From positions 1 to 39,001 of the forward strand of contig JAPOXY010000215.1 of NCBI GenBank assembly GCA_026706845.1: a DNA stretch of 39,001 bases, read 5' to 3'. This stretch comes from Gemmatimonadota bacterium. GTDB lineage: Bacteria > Latescibacterota > UBA2968. Position numbers and translations under genes: made by a program. Shown here piece by piece: positions 23,990-31,911 of the stretch. Below the pieces are notes generated by a model that was not told the origin of the DNA, did no database searches, and was given only the letters and a program-made list of their open reading frames with translations. Each line of letters starts with the position of its first letter. Within the stretch, counting starts at the first letter, position 1.

Positions 23990-25373
23990 AGTCGGGAGCC
24001 AACCGCGAACCAACCGCCTGCTCATAAGCATAAGCCAGGCGCAAAATCCGAGCCTCGTCATAAGGCTTGCCAATAATCTGCAAGCCAATAGGCAAAGCCT
24101 CATCAGACCATCCACAGGGAACCGACACCGCGCATAAACCCAAAAAATTGACCAGCCGCGTTGTCAACCTGACGGGCGCAACATCCACATCTGCAATACG
24201 CGGTGCAACCGTCAACATCGTCGGACAAATCACGGCATCCACATCGCGCAGGGTCTCGCGGGCCGAGATTCGCAACGCTTCGCGCCGCTGTAAAACCGCG
24301 GCATAATCCGGCGCAGAAAAAGATGCGCCATGTGCAATCCGCGCTCGAATGCGCGGATCCATCATCTCGCCCTGCCGGGCGATCAAATCCCCATGGCACG
24401 CATACCCCTCCACGCACATAATCATCGCACTACCGCGTCCCTCGAGTTCTTCGTCTAACTCTTCCCTCGCTTCGGGAAATTGCATTTCCTCCACATCGAC
24501 CCCCAATTCACACAAAATCTCTGCTGCGGCTTCTACCGAAGCAATAACAACAGCATCTGCCCCATCGCAAAACGGATCGCGCACAAATCCGACGCGAAAC
24601 CCCTTCACATCTCGCTTTAGCCCGCGAACCACATCCACCAGTGGCTGATTTAACGTCACTGGATCAGCCGCATCAGGTCCTGCAATCGCTTCAAGCACCA
24701 GTGCGGCATCTTCCACAGACCGCGTCAAAGGTCCCATGCTATCCAGCGTCCACGAAAGCGGCATCGCGCCAGCACGGCTCACCCGCTCCAGCGTGGGTTT
24801 GAGGCCCACAACACCGCAAAACGATGCCGGGATGCGAATAGAACCGCCCGTATCTGTACCCATCGCAACAGGTGCCAGCCCTGCCGCCACAGCCACCCCC
24901 GACCCACTGCTCGACCCGCCTGGCACGCGTTCTGATCCCCAGGGATTGGGCGGTGTACCGTAATGGGGATTCAAACCATAAGGCCCAAACGCGAGTTCCA
25001 CCATATTGGTCTTACCTATCAACACGGCACCCGCCCGCGAAAGGCGCTTTGCGACAGTTGCCGAATCCTCTGGTACAAATGTATTCCATACTTTCGCACC
25101 CGAAGTCGTGCGAATACCCGCCGTGTAAAACAAATCTTTAAGCGCGATTGGAATGCCGTGCAAAGGTCCCAAATCCGATTCCGATCGCAGTATCGCCTCC
25201 GCCGCCTGTGCCTCGGCGCGCGCGCGTTCTGCCGTAACAGTAATAAACGCCTTTGTCCGATCGTCGTACTCGTCAATGCGATTGAGCAACGCATCCACCA
25301 CCTCAACCGGCGACACATCGCCCGTCCGATAGCGCGCGCCCAATTCCGATAGGGTTGCAAAATGTATATCCAC
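23976..25373 (-). CDS. Amidase signature family protein (GatA-like)
   Basis: The GTG at 25373, 2 nt after the Gfo/Idh stop, is chosen because the frame upstream of it is Cys/Arg-rich shadow sequence and GGAGAGG lies about 10 nt before it. The 465-residue enzyme has the Ser-cisSer-Lys triad: Lys in IPIALKDLFYTAG, cis-Ser in GTDTGGSIRIPASFCG, and the preceding Gly/Ser loop VPGGSSSGSGVAVAAG. Such enzymes hydrolyse amides; GatA itself acts in Gln-tRNA formation, but no gatB or gatC gene is near and this position at the end of a mixed operon favours a catabolic amidase. The signature VVGLKPT is present. Confidence 0.9.
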   Translation of the reverse strand: MDIHFATLSELGARYRTGDVSPVEVVDALLNRIDEYDDRTKAFITVTAERARAEAQAAEAILRSESDLGPLHGIPIALKDLFYTAGIRTTSGAKVWNTFVPEDSATVAKRLSRAGAVLIGKTNMVELAFGPYGLNPHYGTPPNPWGSERVPGGSSSGSGVAVAAGLAPVAMGTDTGGSIRIPASFCGVVGLKPTLERVSRAGAMPLSWTLDSMGPLTRSVEDAALVLEAIAGPDAADPVTLNQPLVDVVRGLKRDVKGFRVGFVRDPFCDGADAVVIASVEAAAEILCELGVDVEEMQFPEAREELDEELEGRGSAMIMCVEGYACHGDLIARQGEMMDPRIRARIAHGASFSAPDYAAVLQRREALRISARETLRDVDAVICPTMLTVAPRIADVDVAPVRLTTRLVNFLGLCAVSVPCGWSDEALPIGLQIIGKPYDEARILRLAYAYEQAVGSRLAPDFTQA

Positions 25374-25375
25374 AG

Positions 25376-26416
25376 TCAGACATCCTCTCCAGGCGACCAC
25401 GTCACCCGTCCGGCAATCATGTCCTCTAACAACACAAGCTCCCCACCGCGTTCGGCAGATGCATTGGCTCCCAGCACAGCCGCCAGACTGTTCAGAGCAT
25501 CGCCATAAGAACTCCGCATCGCAGTGCAATCTCCCTTGCGTATCGCATCGACAAATGCCTCTGTCTGAAACGCAAACGCATTGGGACGGCCATCCCACGC
25601 CGCGACTTCTTCGCCATTCAACACGACATTTTGAGCCGACCACTCGAAAAGCGCGTCATCGGCAACCACCGTCACCTCGCGCCGCGCATAATTCACATTG
25701 GTCAACACCCGCGATGTCGTCGCATTGGCAACCACACCGCTCTTAAATCGATAATTTACATTATAGACATACGGCATATTGATCGGCTCTGGTCCCTCAC
25801 CTTCCCCACGGTAAAAATAAAACGCCGACACCGCCTCGATATCCCCCAGAAAAAAACGCAACAGATCGATCAGGTGAATGGTATTTTCCACATACGATCC
25901 CCCACACAGGGCCATGCGACTCGTCCAGTATCGGATATGACGCCCGCTGTAAAACAACTGCACCTGTGCATGCCGCGGCACCCGCGCTTCGAGCATTGCC
26001 TTCAAATATTCAGCTGAAGGATAATATCGACTCATGAACCCCACTTGAGAAACAATACCCGCGCGGTCGATAGCCTCGCAAAACGCCACAGCCTGAGCCA
26101 TATCCAAACTTTGCGGTTTCTCCACAAAAAGGGCGATCCCCTTCTCTGCTGCGATCAACTCCGCATCCGTATGCAAGGCCGGGGGCAAACACACATAAAC
26201 CCCATCCAATACCTCTTTGTCAAACATCCCGCGATGATCTGTATAAACAGATCTCGCGCCCCACACCTTTGCCTGCTCAGACACAACGCCCTGATCCACA
26301 TCGCAAAATGCCTGCAATACCACCTCGCCCTTTTCGACCAATTGGGATAGGGCTGGCAAATGTGCATTCTGTGGAATATGTCCCAATCCAATCATCCCTA
26401 TGCGAACGGGTTGCAT
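25376..26416 (-). CDS. Gfo/Idh/MocA family oxidoreductase
   Basis: A 346-residue NAD(P)-dependent oxidoreductase. The N-terminal Rossmann domain starts VRIGMIGLGHIPQNAHLPAL. The GFO_IDH_MocA landmark FVEKPQSLDMAQA carries the EKP motif, whose Lys is the usual catalytic residue. The C-terminal alpha/beta domain includes GFMSRYYPSAEYLKAML and SYVENTIHLIDLLRFFLG, where the conserved ENxxHxxDLLRFF helix His is visible. The substrate is probably a sugar, inositol or a sugar derivative. It starts 3 nt after the aldo/keto reductase stop and ends 2 nt before the amidase start, so it is in the middle of an operon. Confidence 0.93.
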   Translation of the reverse strand: MQPVRIGMIGLGHIPQNAHLPALSQLVEKGEVVLQAFCDVDQGVVSEQAKVWGARSVYTDHRGMFDKEVLDGVYVCLPPALHTDAELIAAEKGIALFVEKPQSLDMAQAVAFCEAIDRAGIVSQVGFMSRYYPSAEYLKAMLEARVPRHAQVQLFYSGRHIRYWTSRMALCGGSYVENTIHLIDLLRFFLGDIEAVSAFYFYRGEGEGPEPINMPYVYNVNYRFKSGVVANATTSRVLTNVNYARREVTVVADDALFEWSAQNVVLNGEEVAAWDGRPNAFAFQTEAFVDAIRKGDCTAMRSSYGDALNSLAAVLGANASAERGGELVLLEDMIAGRVTWSPGEDV

Positions 26417-26419
26417 ATA

Positions 26420-27316
26420 CTATCCCCCCTCAATCTCTGCAATCATTTCTCTGGATAATCGCCCGCCATCCGACACACTCACGCAATCCTCCAACTCATC
26501 GATATCCGATACCCCACACAGCAACATTGACACCCGATTGTCCGACAACAAATAGCGCAAAGCCGTGCGCGTCAGAGATTCATCCACACCTTCAACAATT
26601 TTCTCCACCCGTATTAGATCATCATACAAATCGGCAAATCGCCCCTGTGCCATCCACTGATCCCGTTTTGAACCCAACAACCCCGCGTGCAGTGGCGAAG
26701 CGCAAATCACGGCAACGCCTTCTGCTGCTGCTGTGGGAACCAACTCCTCTGTTGCCTCCTGCGTCAGCAAATCGTACTTGCAAAACGTAATCACCGAAAC
26801 AAAAACATCGGTCTCTTTGAGCACCCGGGACATCAAACCCAGATCAGAACCCGTCAGCCCAATATAGTCACAAATTCCCTGAGACTGTATCTCTAACAAC
26901 GCCTCTATAGTGCGACCCACATCAAACAACCCGAGCCATCCGGCTTTTTCGGCTTCGTGCACCTGCAAAAGGTGCACATGATCGCGCTTTAACCGCTTCA
27001 AACTCGCATCGAGACCACGCCATACGGAATCGCGTGTATAGTCAAACGGCTCGGGATAATACCCCACCTTTGTCGCCAGATAATACGGCTCTCGCACACC
27101 CGACAGCGCGGCACCCAGCACCTCTTCGCTGCGCCCGCGCCCGTAAAGTGGCGCGGTATCGAAATAATTCACACCCAATTCCAGTGCTCGTTCCACTATC
27201 GCCACACCATGCGACACTGGTTTTAGCCCCATCTCGGGGCGACCGTAGAACCACGACCCGCCAAGCCCGATCTCACTGACCTCCCATCCCGTCTTGTCAA
27301 ATATCCTGTATTCCAT
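26420..27316 (-). CDS. Aldo/keto reductase
   Basis: The ATG at 27316 (MEYRIFDKTGWEVSEIGLG) is the standard family start; the longer frame upstream overlaps the glycosyltransferase gene. The 298-residue TIM barrel has the catalytic tetrad visible: Asp and Tyr in NYFDTAPLYGRGRSE, Lys in YLATKVGYY and His in LLQVHEAE. GLTGSDLG and the C-terminal IEGVDESLTRTALRYLL segment fit the L-fucose/D-threo-aldose dehydrogenase-like branch, though this is not certain. With the Gfo/Idh oxidoreductase it may oxidise or isomerise a sugar-like compound. Confidence 0.92.
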   Translation of the reverse strand: MEYRIFDKTGWEVSEIGLGGSWFYGRPEMGLKPVSHGVAIVERALELGVNYFDTAPLYGRGRSEEVLGAALSGVREPYYLATKVGYYPEPFDYTRDSVWRGLDASLKRLKRDHVHLLQVHEAEKAGWLGLFDVGRTIEALLEIQSQGICDYIGLTGSDLGLMSRVLKETDVFVSVITFCKYDLLTQEATEELVPTAAAEGVAVICASPLHAGLLGSKRDQWMAQGRFADLYDDLIRVEKIVEGVDESLTRTALRYLLSDNRVSMLLCGVSDIDELEDCVSVSDGGRLSREMIAEIEGG

Positions 27317-27321
27317 TTTAA

Positions 27322-27996
27322 TTACCGATACCATCGACTCAACGTGACATCCGACACAGAAAACGTATAGAGAATACGCAACACCCACATCTCTACCACA
27401 GTGCGAACAAAACCCCACTCGCGCCACCGCCGCGTGGAACTGCATACCCGTGCATTGAGCATCACAAATTTGCCCACACGCGCCACACGCGAGCAAAACT
27501 CGGAATCCTCAAACAACTGTAAGGATGGAAATCCCCCCAAAGCATTAAAAGTCTCTCGCCGAACATAAATACCCTGATCGCCATACGTAATCCCCAAATA
27601 TCGGGAGCGCAATGTGCTAAAAAACGCAACCAACCGAAAACCAATCGTCTTCTCCGACAACCCGAGCCGAAATCGCCCACCCACCACGCCGGATATGCGC
27701 AGTGAGTCGCGTATCAACATCAACCCATCAGAGGGCAAAAATGTATCGGCGTGCAAAAACAAAAACACATCGCCCGTCGCCCGTTCTGCACCGGCATTCA
27801 TCTGCAACGCTCGCCCTGCTTTCCCTACCTGAACCCATTGTGCCCCACCACGCGCCGCAACCACCTTCTGCGTGTCATCCGCACTTCCCCCATCTACCAC
27901 AATCAGTTCTACATCCTCAACACCGCAAAACTGCGCCAGACACGCACCGATAACAGCTTCTTCATTTAGAACGGGAATAATCACACTGATCCGCAC
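27322..27996 (-). CDS. Family 2 glycosyltransferase (TIGR04283-like)
   Basis: A 224-residue GT-A fold enzyme. It starts ISVIIPVLNEEAVI, with ELIVVDGGSADDT for nucleotide binding, then GKAGRALQMNAGAERATGD and the DxD-type FLHADTFLP. Acceptor-side blocks are YGDQGIYVRRETFNALGGFP and LFEDSEFCSRVARVGK. Together these match the TIGR04283 group often annotated as rSAM/selenodomain-associated or arsenosugar-type transferase. A C-terminal hydrophobic stretch (VRTVVEMWVLRILYTF) could touch the membrane. No radical SAM partner is present. It lies between the CDP-alcohol phosphatidyltransferase and aldo/keto reductase genes in the same operon. Confidence 0.88.
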   Translation of the reverse strand: MRISVIIPVLNEEAVIGACLAQFCGVEDVELIVVDGGSADDTQKVVAARGGAQWVQVGKAGRALQMNAGAERATGDVFLFLHADTFLPSDGLMLIRDSLRISGVVGGRFRLGLSEKTIGFRLVAFFSTLRSRYLGITYGDQGIYVRRETFNALGGFPSLQLFEDSEFCSRVARVGKFVMLNARVCSSTRRWREWGFVRTVVEMWVLRILYTFSVSDVTLSRWYR

Positions 27997-28006
27997 ATCG
28001 ACCCCG

Positions 28007-28549
28007 CTACTTTTTTAATACATCAAAAAACTGCCGACCATAACTAATCAGTGAAACAACGAGAAACGCAACACTCAGACCAATCAGCGTGGATTTAAGC
28101 GCATCGGCATCCCACAAATAGGCCAAAAGCAACCCACTCAGCACCAGCGTTGTGACCTTGCCCCAAAAATTAGAAGACAATAACACATCGTGTCGCTTGA
28201 CCAGATACATCCCCGCAAAAAAAATCACCGCATCGCGCAACAAAACGACCACAACCAGCCATACGGGCAAATCTTTGAACACAACCATGGCAATTGTAAT
28301 CGCACCAACAGCCACTTTATCAGCCAGAGGATCGAGAATCTTCCCCCACTGTGAAATTTCATCCCGCCAGCGCGCGAGCCACCCATCTATCCAATCGCTG
28401 ACAATCATCACCACCACCACGCCGAAAGCTTCCCATACATAATCCGGCCCCAATGCAATAAGCCATATAGCGGGCAGAGTCAGCACCACGCGCAACAAAC
28501 TAACGGCATTTGACAGCGTCCAGAAACGATCTCGTTCAGTACTTCCCAT
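28007..28549 (-). CDS. CDP-alcohol phosphatidyltransferase family protein
   Basis: An inner-membrane enzyme of 180 residues (184 if translation starts at the ATG at 28561). The ATG at 28549 is preferred because TGAGG lies 6 nt before it, while 28561 overlaps the previous stop as ATGA and has no Shine-Dalgarno. The family motif D-x2-D-G-x2-A-R-x8-G-x3-D-x3-D is complete in DWIDGWLAR and GKILDPLAD (near residues 57-83). About five to six helices are present. It transfers a phosphatidyl group from CDP-diacylglycerol to an alcohol such as glycerol phosphate or inositol; PgsA is the closest well-known relative, but the acceptor here is not known. Confidence 0.9.
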   Translation of the reverse strand: MGSTERDRFWTLSNAVSLLRVVLTLPAIWLIALGPDYVWEAFGVVVVMIVSDWIDGWLARWRDEISQWGKILDPLADKVAVGAITIAMVVFKDLPVWLVVVVLLRDAVIFFAGMYLVKRHDVLLSSNFWGKVTTLVLSGLLLAYLWDADALKSTLIGLSVAFLVVSLISYGRQFFDVLKK

Positions 28550-28557
28550 GCAATACC

Positions 28558-29298
28558 TCATGACAACATCAATTTCAGTCCAATTCCCAGCACCAGAACC
28601 AGCACGCTGCGGTTAAACCACACTGGGGACAACCGTCGATTCAAAAACAAACCGACCGCAGCCCCCAGGAACAAAGCCGGCAACATCCACACATCCATCA
28701 TCAGACTCTGGAAATTAATCAACCCCAAAAAAACATAAGGCGTCAACTTCAAAAAATTCAAAACAATGCCAAAAATCCATGCAGTACCCACAAACGTGCG
28801 CCCGACCAGACCCTGCGGCAACAAATACAACATCAAAATCACGCCTCCCGCAGAAACCAATGTGGAAACCACCCCCAAAGTCACCCCAACCCCAAAACGC
28901 ATCCACGGCCCCGGCGGTTTCACATTGACGAGTACCCGATCCCTCAGAGTCTGTAGCACTGCAAAAATACATGCCAGCGCGCCTAACATGCGCCGAAACC
29001 AGACCTCTGGCACAATATCCAGAATACCGGCGCCAATCAAAATACCCAGCACCATGCCGGGCATCAACGCCTTGACATGGTCTCCAACCCAATGTCCCCA
29101 ATAGTACCGCGCACTGATCACATCGGTTGCCAGAGAAAGTGGCAAAACCAGCCCCAGTGCGGACTTTGCGGGCACTGCGAGCGCGAGAACAGGCACAGCC
29201 ACCACACCAATGCCACCGCCAAATCCCGCGCGCATTACACCAATCAAAAAACCACCAACCCCCAACACGACAAAATCAATTATATCCAAAAAATCCAC
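28558..29298 (-). CDS. Sulfite exporter TauE/SafE family protein
   Basis: A 246-residue integral membrane protein with about eight helices, of the TauE/SafE (former DUF81) family. The first repeat shows VLGVGGFLIGVMRAGFGGGIGVVAVPVLAL and KSALGLVLPLSLATDVIS. The second shows GVSTLVSAGGVILMLYLLPQGL and VGTAWIFGIVLNFLKLTPYVFLGL. Members are thought to export sulfite or other small sulfur or organic anions, but most are untested. The stop codon overlaps the possible ATG of the next gene, and the UnbU-like gene ends 5 nt upstream of the start. Confidence 0.9.
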   Translation of the reverse strand: MDFLDIIDFVVLGVGGFLIGVMRAGFGGGIGVVAVPVLALAVPAKSALGLVLPLSLATDVISARYYWGHWVGDHVKALMPGMVLGILIGAGILDIVPEVWFRRMLGALACIFAVLQTLRDRVLVNVKPPGPWMRFGVGVTLGVVSTLVSAGGVILMLYLLPQGLVGRTFVGTAWIFGIVLNFLKLTPYVFLGLINFQSLMMDVWMLPALFLGAAVGLFLNRRLSPVWFNRSVLVLVLGIGLKLMLS

Positions 29299-29303
29299 CT
29301 GTT

Positions 29304-30119
29304 TTAGCCATCAGCAGTTCCCTTCGCCTCCCCTCGCCATATCTCAAACGCATTCGCCGCAGGTCCCACCAGAAACAGCGCGTAAAACGGCGCGTAAATC
29401 GCTTCATTCAAACGCAAAATCATCTCGACAAAAGCCACCAGAAACGCGACAAAGCACTGCCCTTTTCGCGTCAACACAGTCGTTCTGGGATCTGTAATCA
29501 TAAAAAAAATGAACAACTGATACATCGGTCCTGTAATCGGCGCAATACTCGTCAAATACGCCTGTCCTGTAAACAAGCAGCGAATAAGAGCAAAAGCCAA
29601 AAAAGAAATAACATATACCGCGCAGATATGAAATCGCCTCAATCGCCAGAGCGCAGCACTTCCCAGAATCCAGATGATTACCATTGTCCACAGGGTATTG
29701 CCCCACTGGATACTCAACCCCGCCACTACTTCAGGGGCGAGAAACAGCATAATACTCACCCCAAAATTGGACGGATTCCACAAATGCCTGCCGCGCCATC
29801 GCAACACATACTTAGATGCAATAGACAACACACTGCACAACACATAAGGCCAAAACAGAGGCGAGCGGATCAAAATCCCCACACTGATCCCGGTAATATA
29901 CGCACTGACCAGCCCCGGCCACACCCCCCACGTCAATCGCCCCAGTGCAAATTCCGTCAGCACGCTACTCAGGATAGCTGTCAGCGTCTGCCCCAAACTC
30001 TCCAAAAAGCCAAAAGTAACCTGCCCTCCAATCAGAATGCACGTAATCAATGCCGGTGACAGATAGCGGCTTTGCAACCCCGTCCAGACCGACTTCCATA
30101 ACCCGCTCGCTCGATCCAT
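29304..30119 (-). CDS. UnbU-like/RnfD-family membrane protein
   Basis: A 271-residue protein with about eight to nine membrane segments. The blocks HLWNPSNFGVSIML and FFMITDPRTTVLTRKGQ are what I know from the UnbU proteins annotated in enediyne clusters. They are related to RnfD/NqrB, where the second block reads TDPVTSP. The S-x-A-T motif that carries covalent FMN in RnfD/NqrB is not seen; NPSNFG appears to take its place. It starts 1 nt downstream of the CRTAC1 stop, so the two are coupled. The role is unknown; transport or electron transfer across the inner membrane is possible. Confidence 0.75.
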   Translation of the reverse strand: MDRASGLWKSVWTGLQSRYLSPALITCILIGGQVTFGFLESLGQTLTAILSSVLTEFALGRLTWGVWPGLVSAYITGISVGILIRSPLFWPYVLCSVLSIASKYVLRWRGRHLWNPSNFGVSIMLFLAPEVVAGLSIQWGNTLWTMVIIWILGSAALWRLRRFHICAVYVISFLAFALIRCLFTGQAYLTSIAPITGPMYQLFIFFMITDPRTTVLTRKGQCFVAFLVAFVEMILRLNEAIYAPFYALFLVGPAANAFEIWRGEAKGTADG

Positions 30120-30120
30120 T

Positions 30121-31911
30121 TCAATTCTCTAAAATCCGATGTACCCGCCGCACCTCGGGCGTGTAAAACATATGTACCTGTCCCGACGGCCAGCGTATTG
30201 CAATGCTATCAACCGTCGCGTCCTCGCCTAACCCAAAATGCAGCGGGCGTTGATTCTGTGCGGCATAGCCACTCCCGCCCAACACCTCCTGCACCTGCAC
30301 CTCGTCATTCCAGAACACCTGCACCCGCGCCCCAATCGCACTGCGATTGCTCTGCTGACCAACCAGATCGAACCCAATCCAGTTTGCCTCTGCCCGCACT
30401 GTATTGCGGTACAACAAAAGCGGTCCCCGCTGATTGGCCACCACCACATCCAGCACCCCCCGGTTCCACAGATCTACCAGAGCCACAGCCCGCCCGTCAA
30501 ATCGATCCCGAACCCCCACTGTCTGTGCCACCTCGACAAATTGTCCCACTCCGTCGTTCACCCAAACGCACTTGGTCTGATGGCCTGCCAGGCTCCTGCC
30601 CCGCATCGGCGGCCAGTTTTTTGCATCAGAAATAATCGCGCTATGCCCGCCCGCCACCTGGGAAAAATCGTACCAGTAATTCCCATTTCCATCTGCCGAA
30701 ACATACCCATTGGTCAAAACGAGATCCAGCGCCCCATCGTTGTTCAAATCTCCAAACTGCGCGCCAAAACTCCACCCGCCCAGATCCACGCCCATCGCCC
30801 CGGCCAAATTTTCAAACCGCAAGGTCTCGCCCCCCATGGGCACCCACAAATTATTCCCCTGAATGAGAACGCCAGCCTGAGAAATATTGGTCTCGTAAAT
30901 TGCCAGATCTCCCCGATTCAGCACATCGCCAAATGCGGCATTCATCCCGCTCTTTGGCTGGCGGCCCACCCCGGCTTGCTCTCCCATCTCGACAAACCGT
31001 TTTCCGCCCTCGTTCACATACAACTCGGAAATCCCGTAATCATTGGACAAAAACAGATCGGGAAACCCGGAGCTGTTCAAATCCGCCGCCCCTACCGCCA
31101 GTGTCCACCTCCTGCTCGCGATCCCGACCTTCATCGTCACATCTTTAAATGTCCCATCGCCCAAATTCCGCAACAAATACTTCCGCCCCCCATTATTCGC
31201 GTATTCAAAACTCTCCGGCATCATCCGCGTGGTCTCCAAATCCCACAAATTCAGGGACTCGGGCCAGTACCCCGCCACAAAAATATCCAGATACCCGTCG
31301 CAGTCGTAATCTACCCAAATTGCACTCCCTGCATTGATCCACCTGGGCAAACCCGCTGTTTCCGTCACGCGCTCAAACACCTTCCCCTCCCGATTGCGAA
31401 ACAATTCCGGACGGCCCCATTTATACAAAAACAAATCTTCGAACCCATCGTTGTCGTAATCCCCCCACACAGACCCCATACTCACGCCCGCCCAATTCAC
31501 ATCCGCCACACCCATTGCAGCAGCCACATCTTCAAAACCCATCCCTCCCAAATTGCGATACAGCCGGTTCAAACTGCCCTTCCGACTACTGGTCACATAC
31601 AAATCCTGCCAGCCATCCCGGTCGTAATCCACCACCGACACTGCCGCGCCCATCGACGCGATAATCGGCATAATATGATCCAGCTTTGCATCCAGCACAG
31701 GCGCTTCATGTACAAAATCGATCCCCACCTGTTTTCCAACTTCCTTGAGATGGAATCCATATCGTTCAGAGCTCGTGCCACTCACTTTCTCCACCTGCCA
31801 TCCCCCCCACTTCATCGCGCCCAGCGCCACCAGCAATAGCCCAAAAAACAGCACCACCAGAATCCGCACGACGCGATTGGGATGCCTCTCCTCTATCCCG
31901 CTGTCTTTCAT
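30121..31911 (-). CDS. CRTAC1/UnbV-like FG-GAP repeat protein with ASPIC domain
   Basis: A 596-residue protein with an N-terminal membrane anchor or uncleaved signal (about 16-36) and an extracytoplasmic beta-propeller. Repeated calcium-type loops are visible: DYDRDGWQDLYV, DYDNDGFEDLFL, DYDCDGYLDIFV, DLNSSGFPDLFL and DLNNDGALDLVL. The C-terminal ASPIC/UnbV domain has NRSAIGARVQV, VLGGSGYAAQNQRPLHFGLG and IRWPSGQ. This matches UnbV from enediyne loci and animal CRTAC1. The start ATG overlaps the previous stop by 4 nt (ATGA). It most likely functions outside the inner membrane with the UnbU-like protein. The biochemical role is unknown. Confidence 0.9.
   Translation of the reverse strand: MKDSGIEERHPNRVVRILVVLFFGLLLVALGAMKWGGWQVEKVSGTSSERYGFHLKEVGKQVGIDFVHEAPVLDAKLDHIMPIIASMGAAVSVVDYDRDGWQDLYVTSSRKGSLNRLYRNLGGMGFEDVAAAMGVADVNWAGVSMGSVWGDYDNDGFEDLFLYKWGRPELFRNREGKVFERVTETAGLPRWINAGSAIWVDYDCDGYLDIFVAGYWPESLNLWDLETTRMMPESFEYANNGGRKYLLRNLGDGTFKDVTMKVGIASRRWTLAVGAADLNSSGFPDLFLSNDYGISELYVNEGGKRFVEMGEQAGVGRQPKSGMNAAFGDVLNRGDLAIYETNISQAGVLIQGNNLWVPMGGETLRFENLAGAMGVDLGGWSFGAQFGDLNNDGALDLVLTNGYVSADGNGNYWYDFSQVAGGHSAIISDAKNWPPMRGRSLAGHQTKCVWVNDGVGQFVEVAQTVGVRDRFDGRAVALVDLWNRGVLDVVVANQRGPLLLYRNTVRAEANWIGFDLVGQQSNRSAIGARVQVFWNDEVQVQEVLGGSGYAAQNQRPLHFGLGEDATVDSIAIRWPSGQVHMFYTPEVRRVHRILEN

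Noticed and set aside
23976-25643. Amidase frame extended to 25643 (555 residues)
   Set aside because: The extra 90 residues are Cys/Arg-rich, overlap the Gfo/Idh gene and have no family similarity; the GTG at 25373 fits the operon spacing.
26420-27496. Aldo/keto reductase with a 60-residue cysteine-rich extension
   Set aside because: The extension is the out-of-frame shadow of the glycosyltransferase gene; the standard family start is at 27316.
29127-30059. 310-codon plus-strand open frame opposite the UnbU-like gene
   Set aside because: Composition is Arg/Gln/Pro-rich antisense shadow; the minus-strand gene has membrane helices and conserved motifs.
30238-31839. 533-codon plus-strand open frame opposite the CRTAC1 gene
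   Set aside because: It is His/Pro/Ile-rich antisense sequence with no recognisable domain, and the minus-strand gene has clear FG-GAP and ASPIC motifs.
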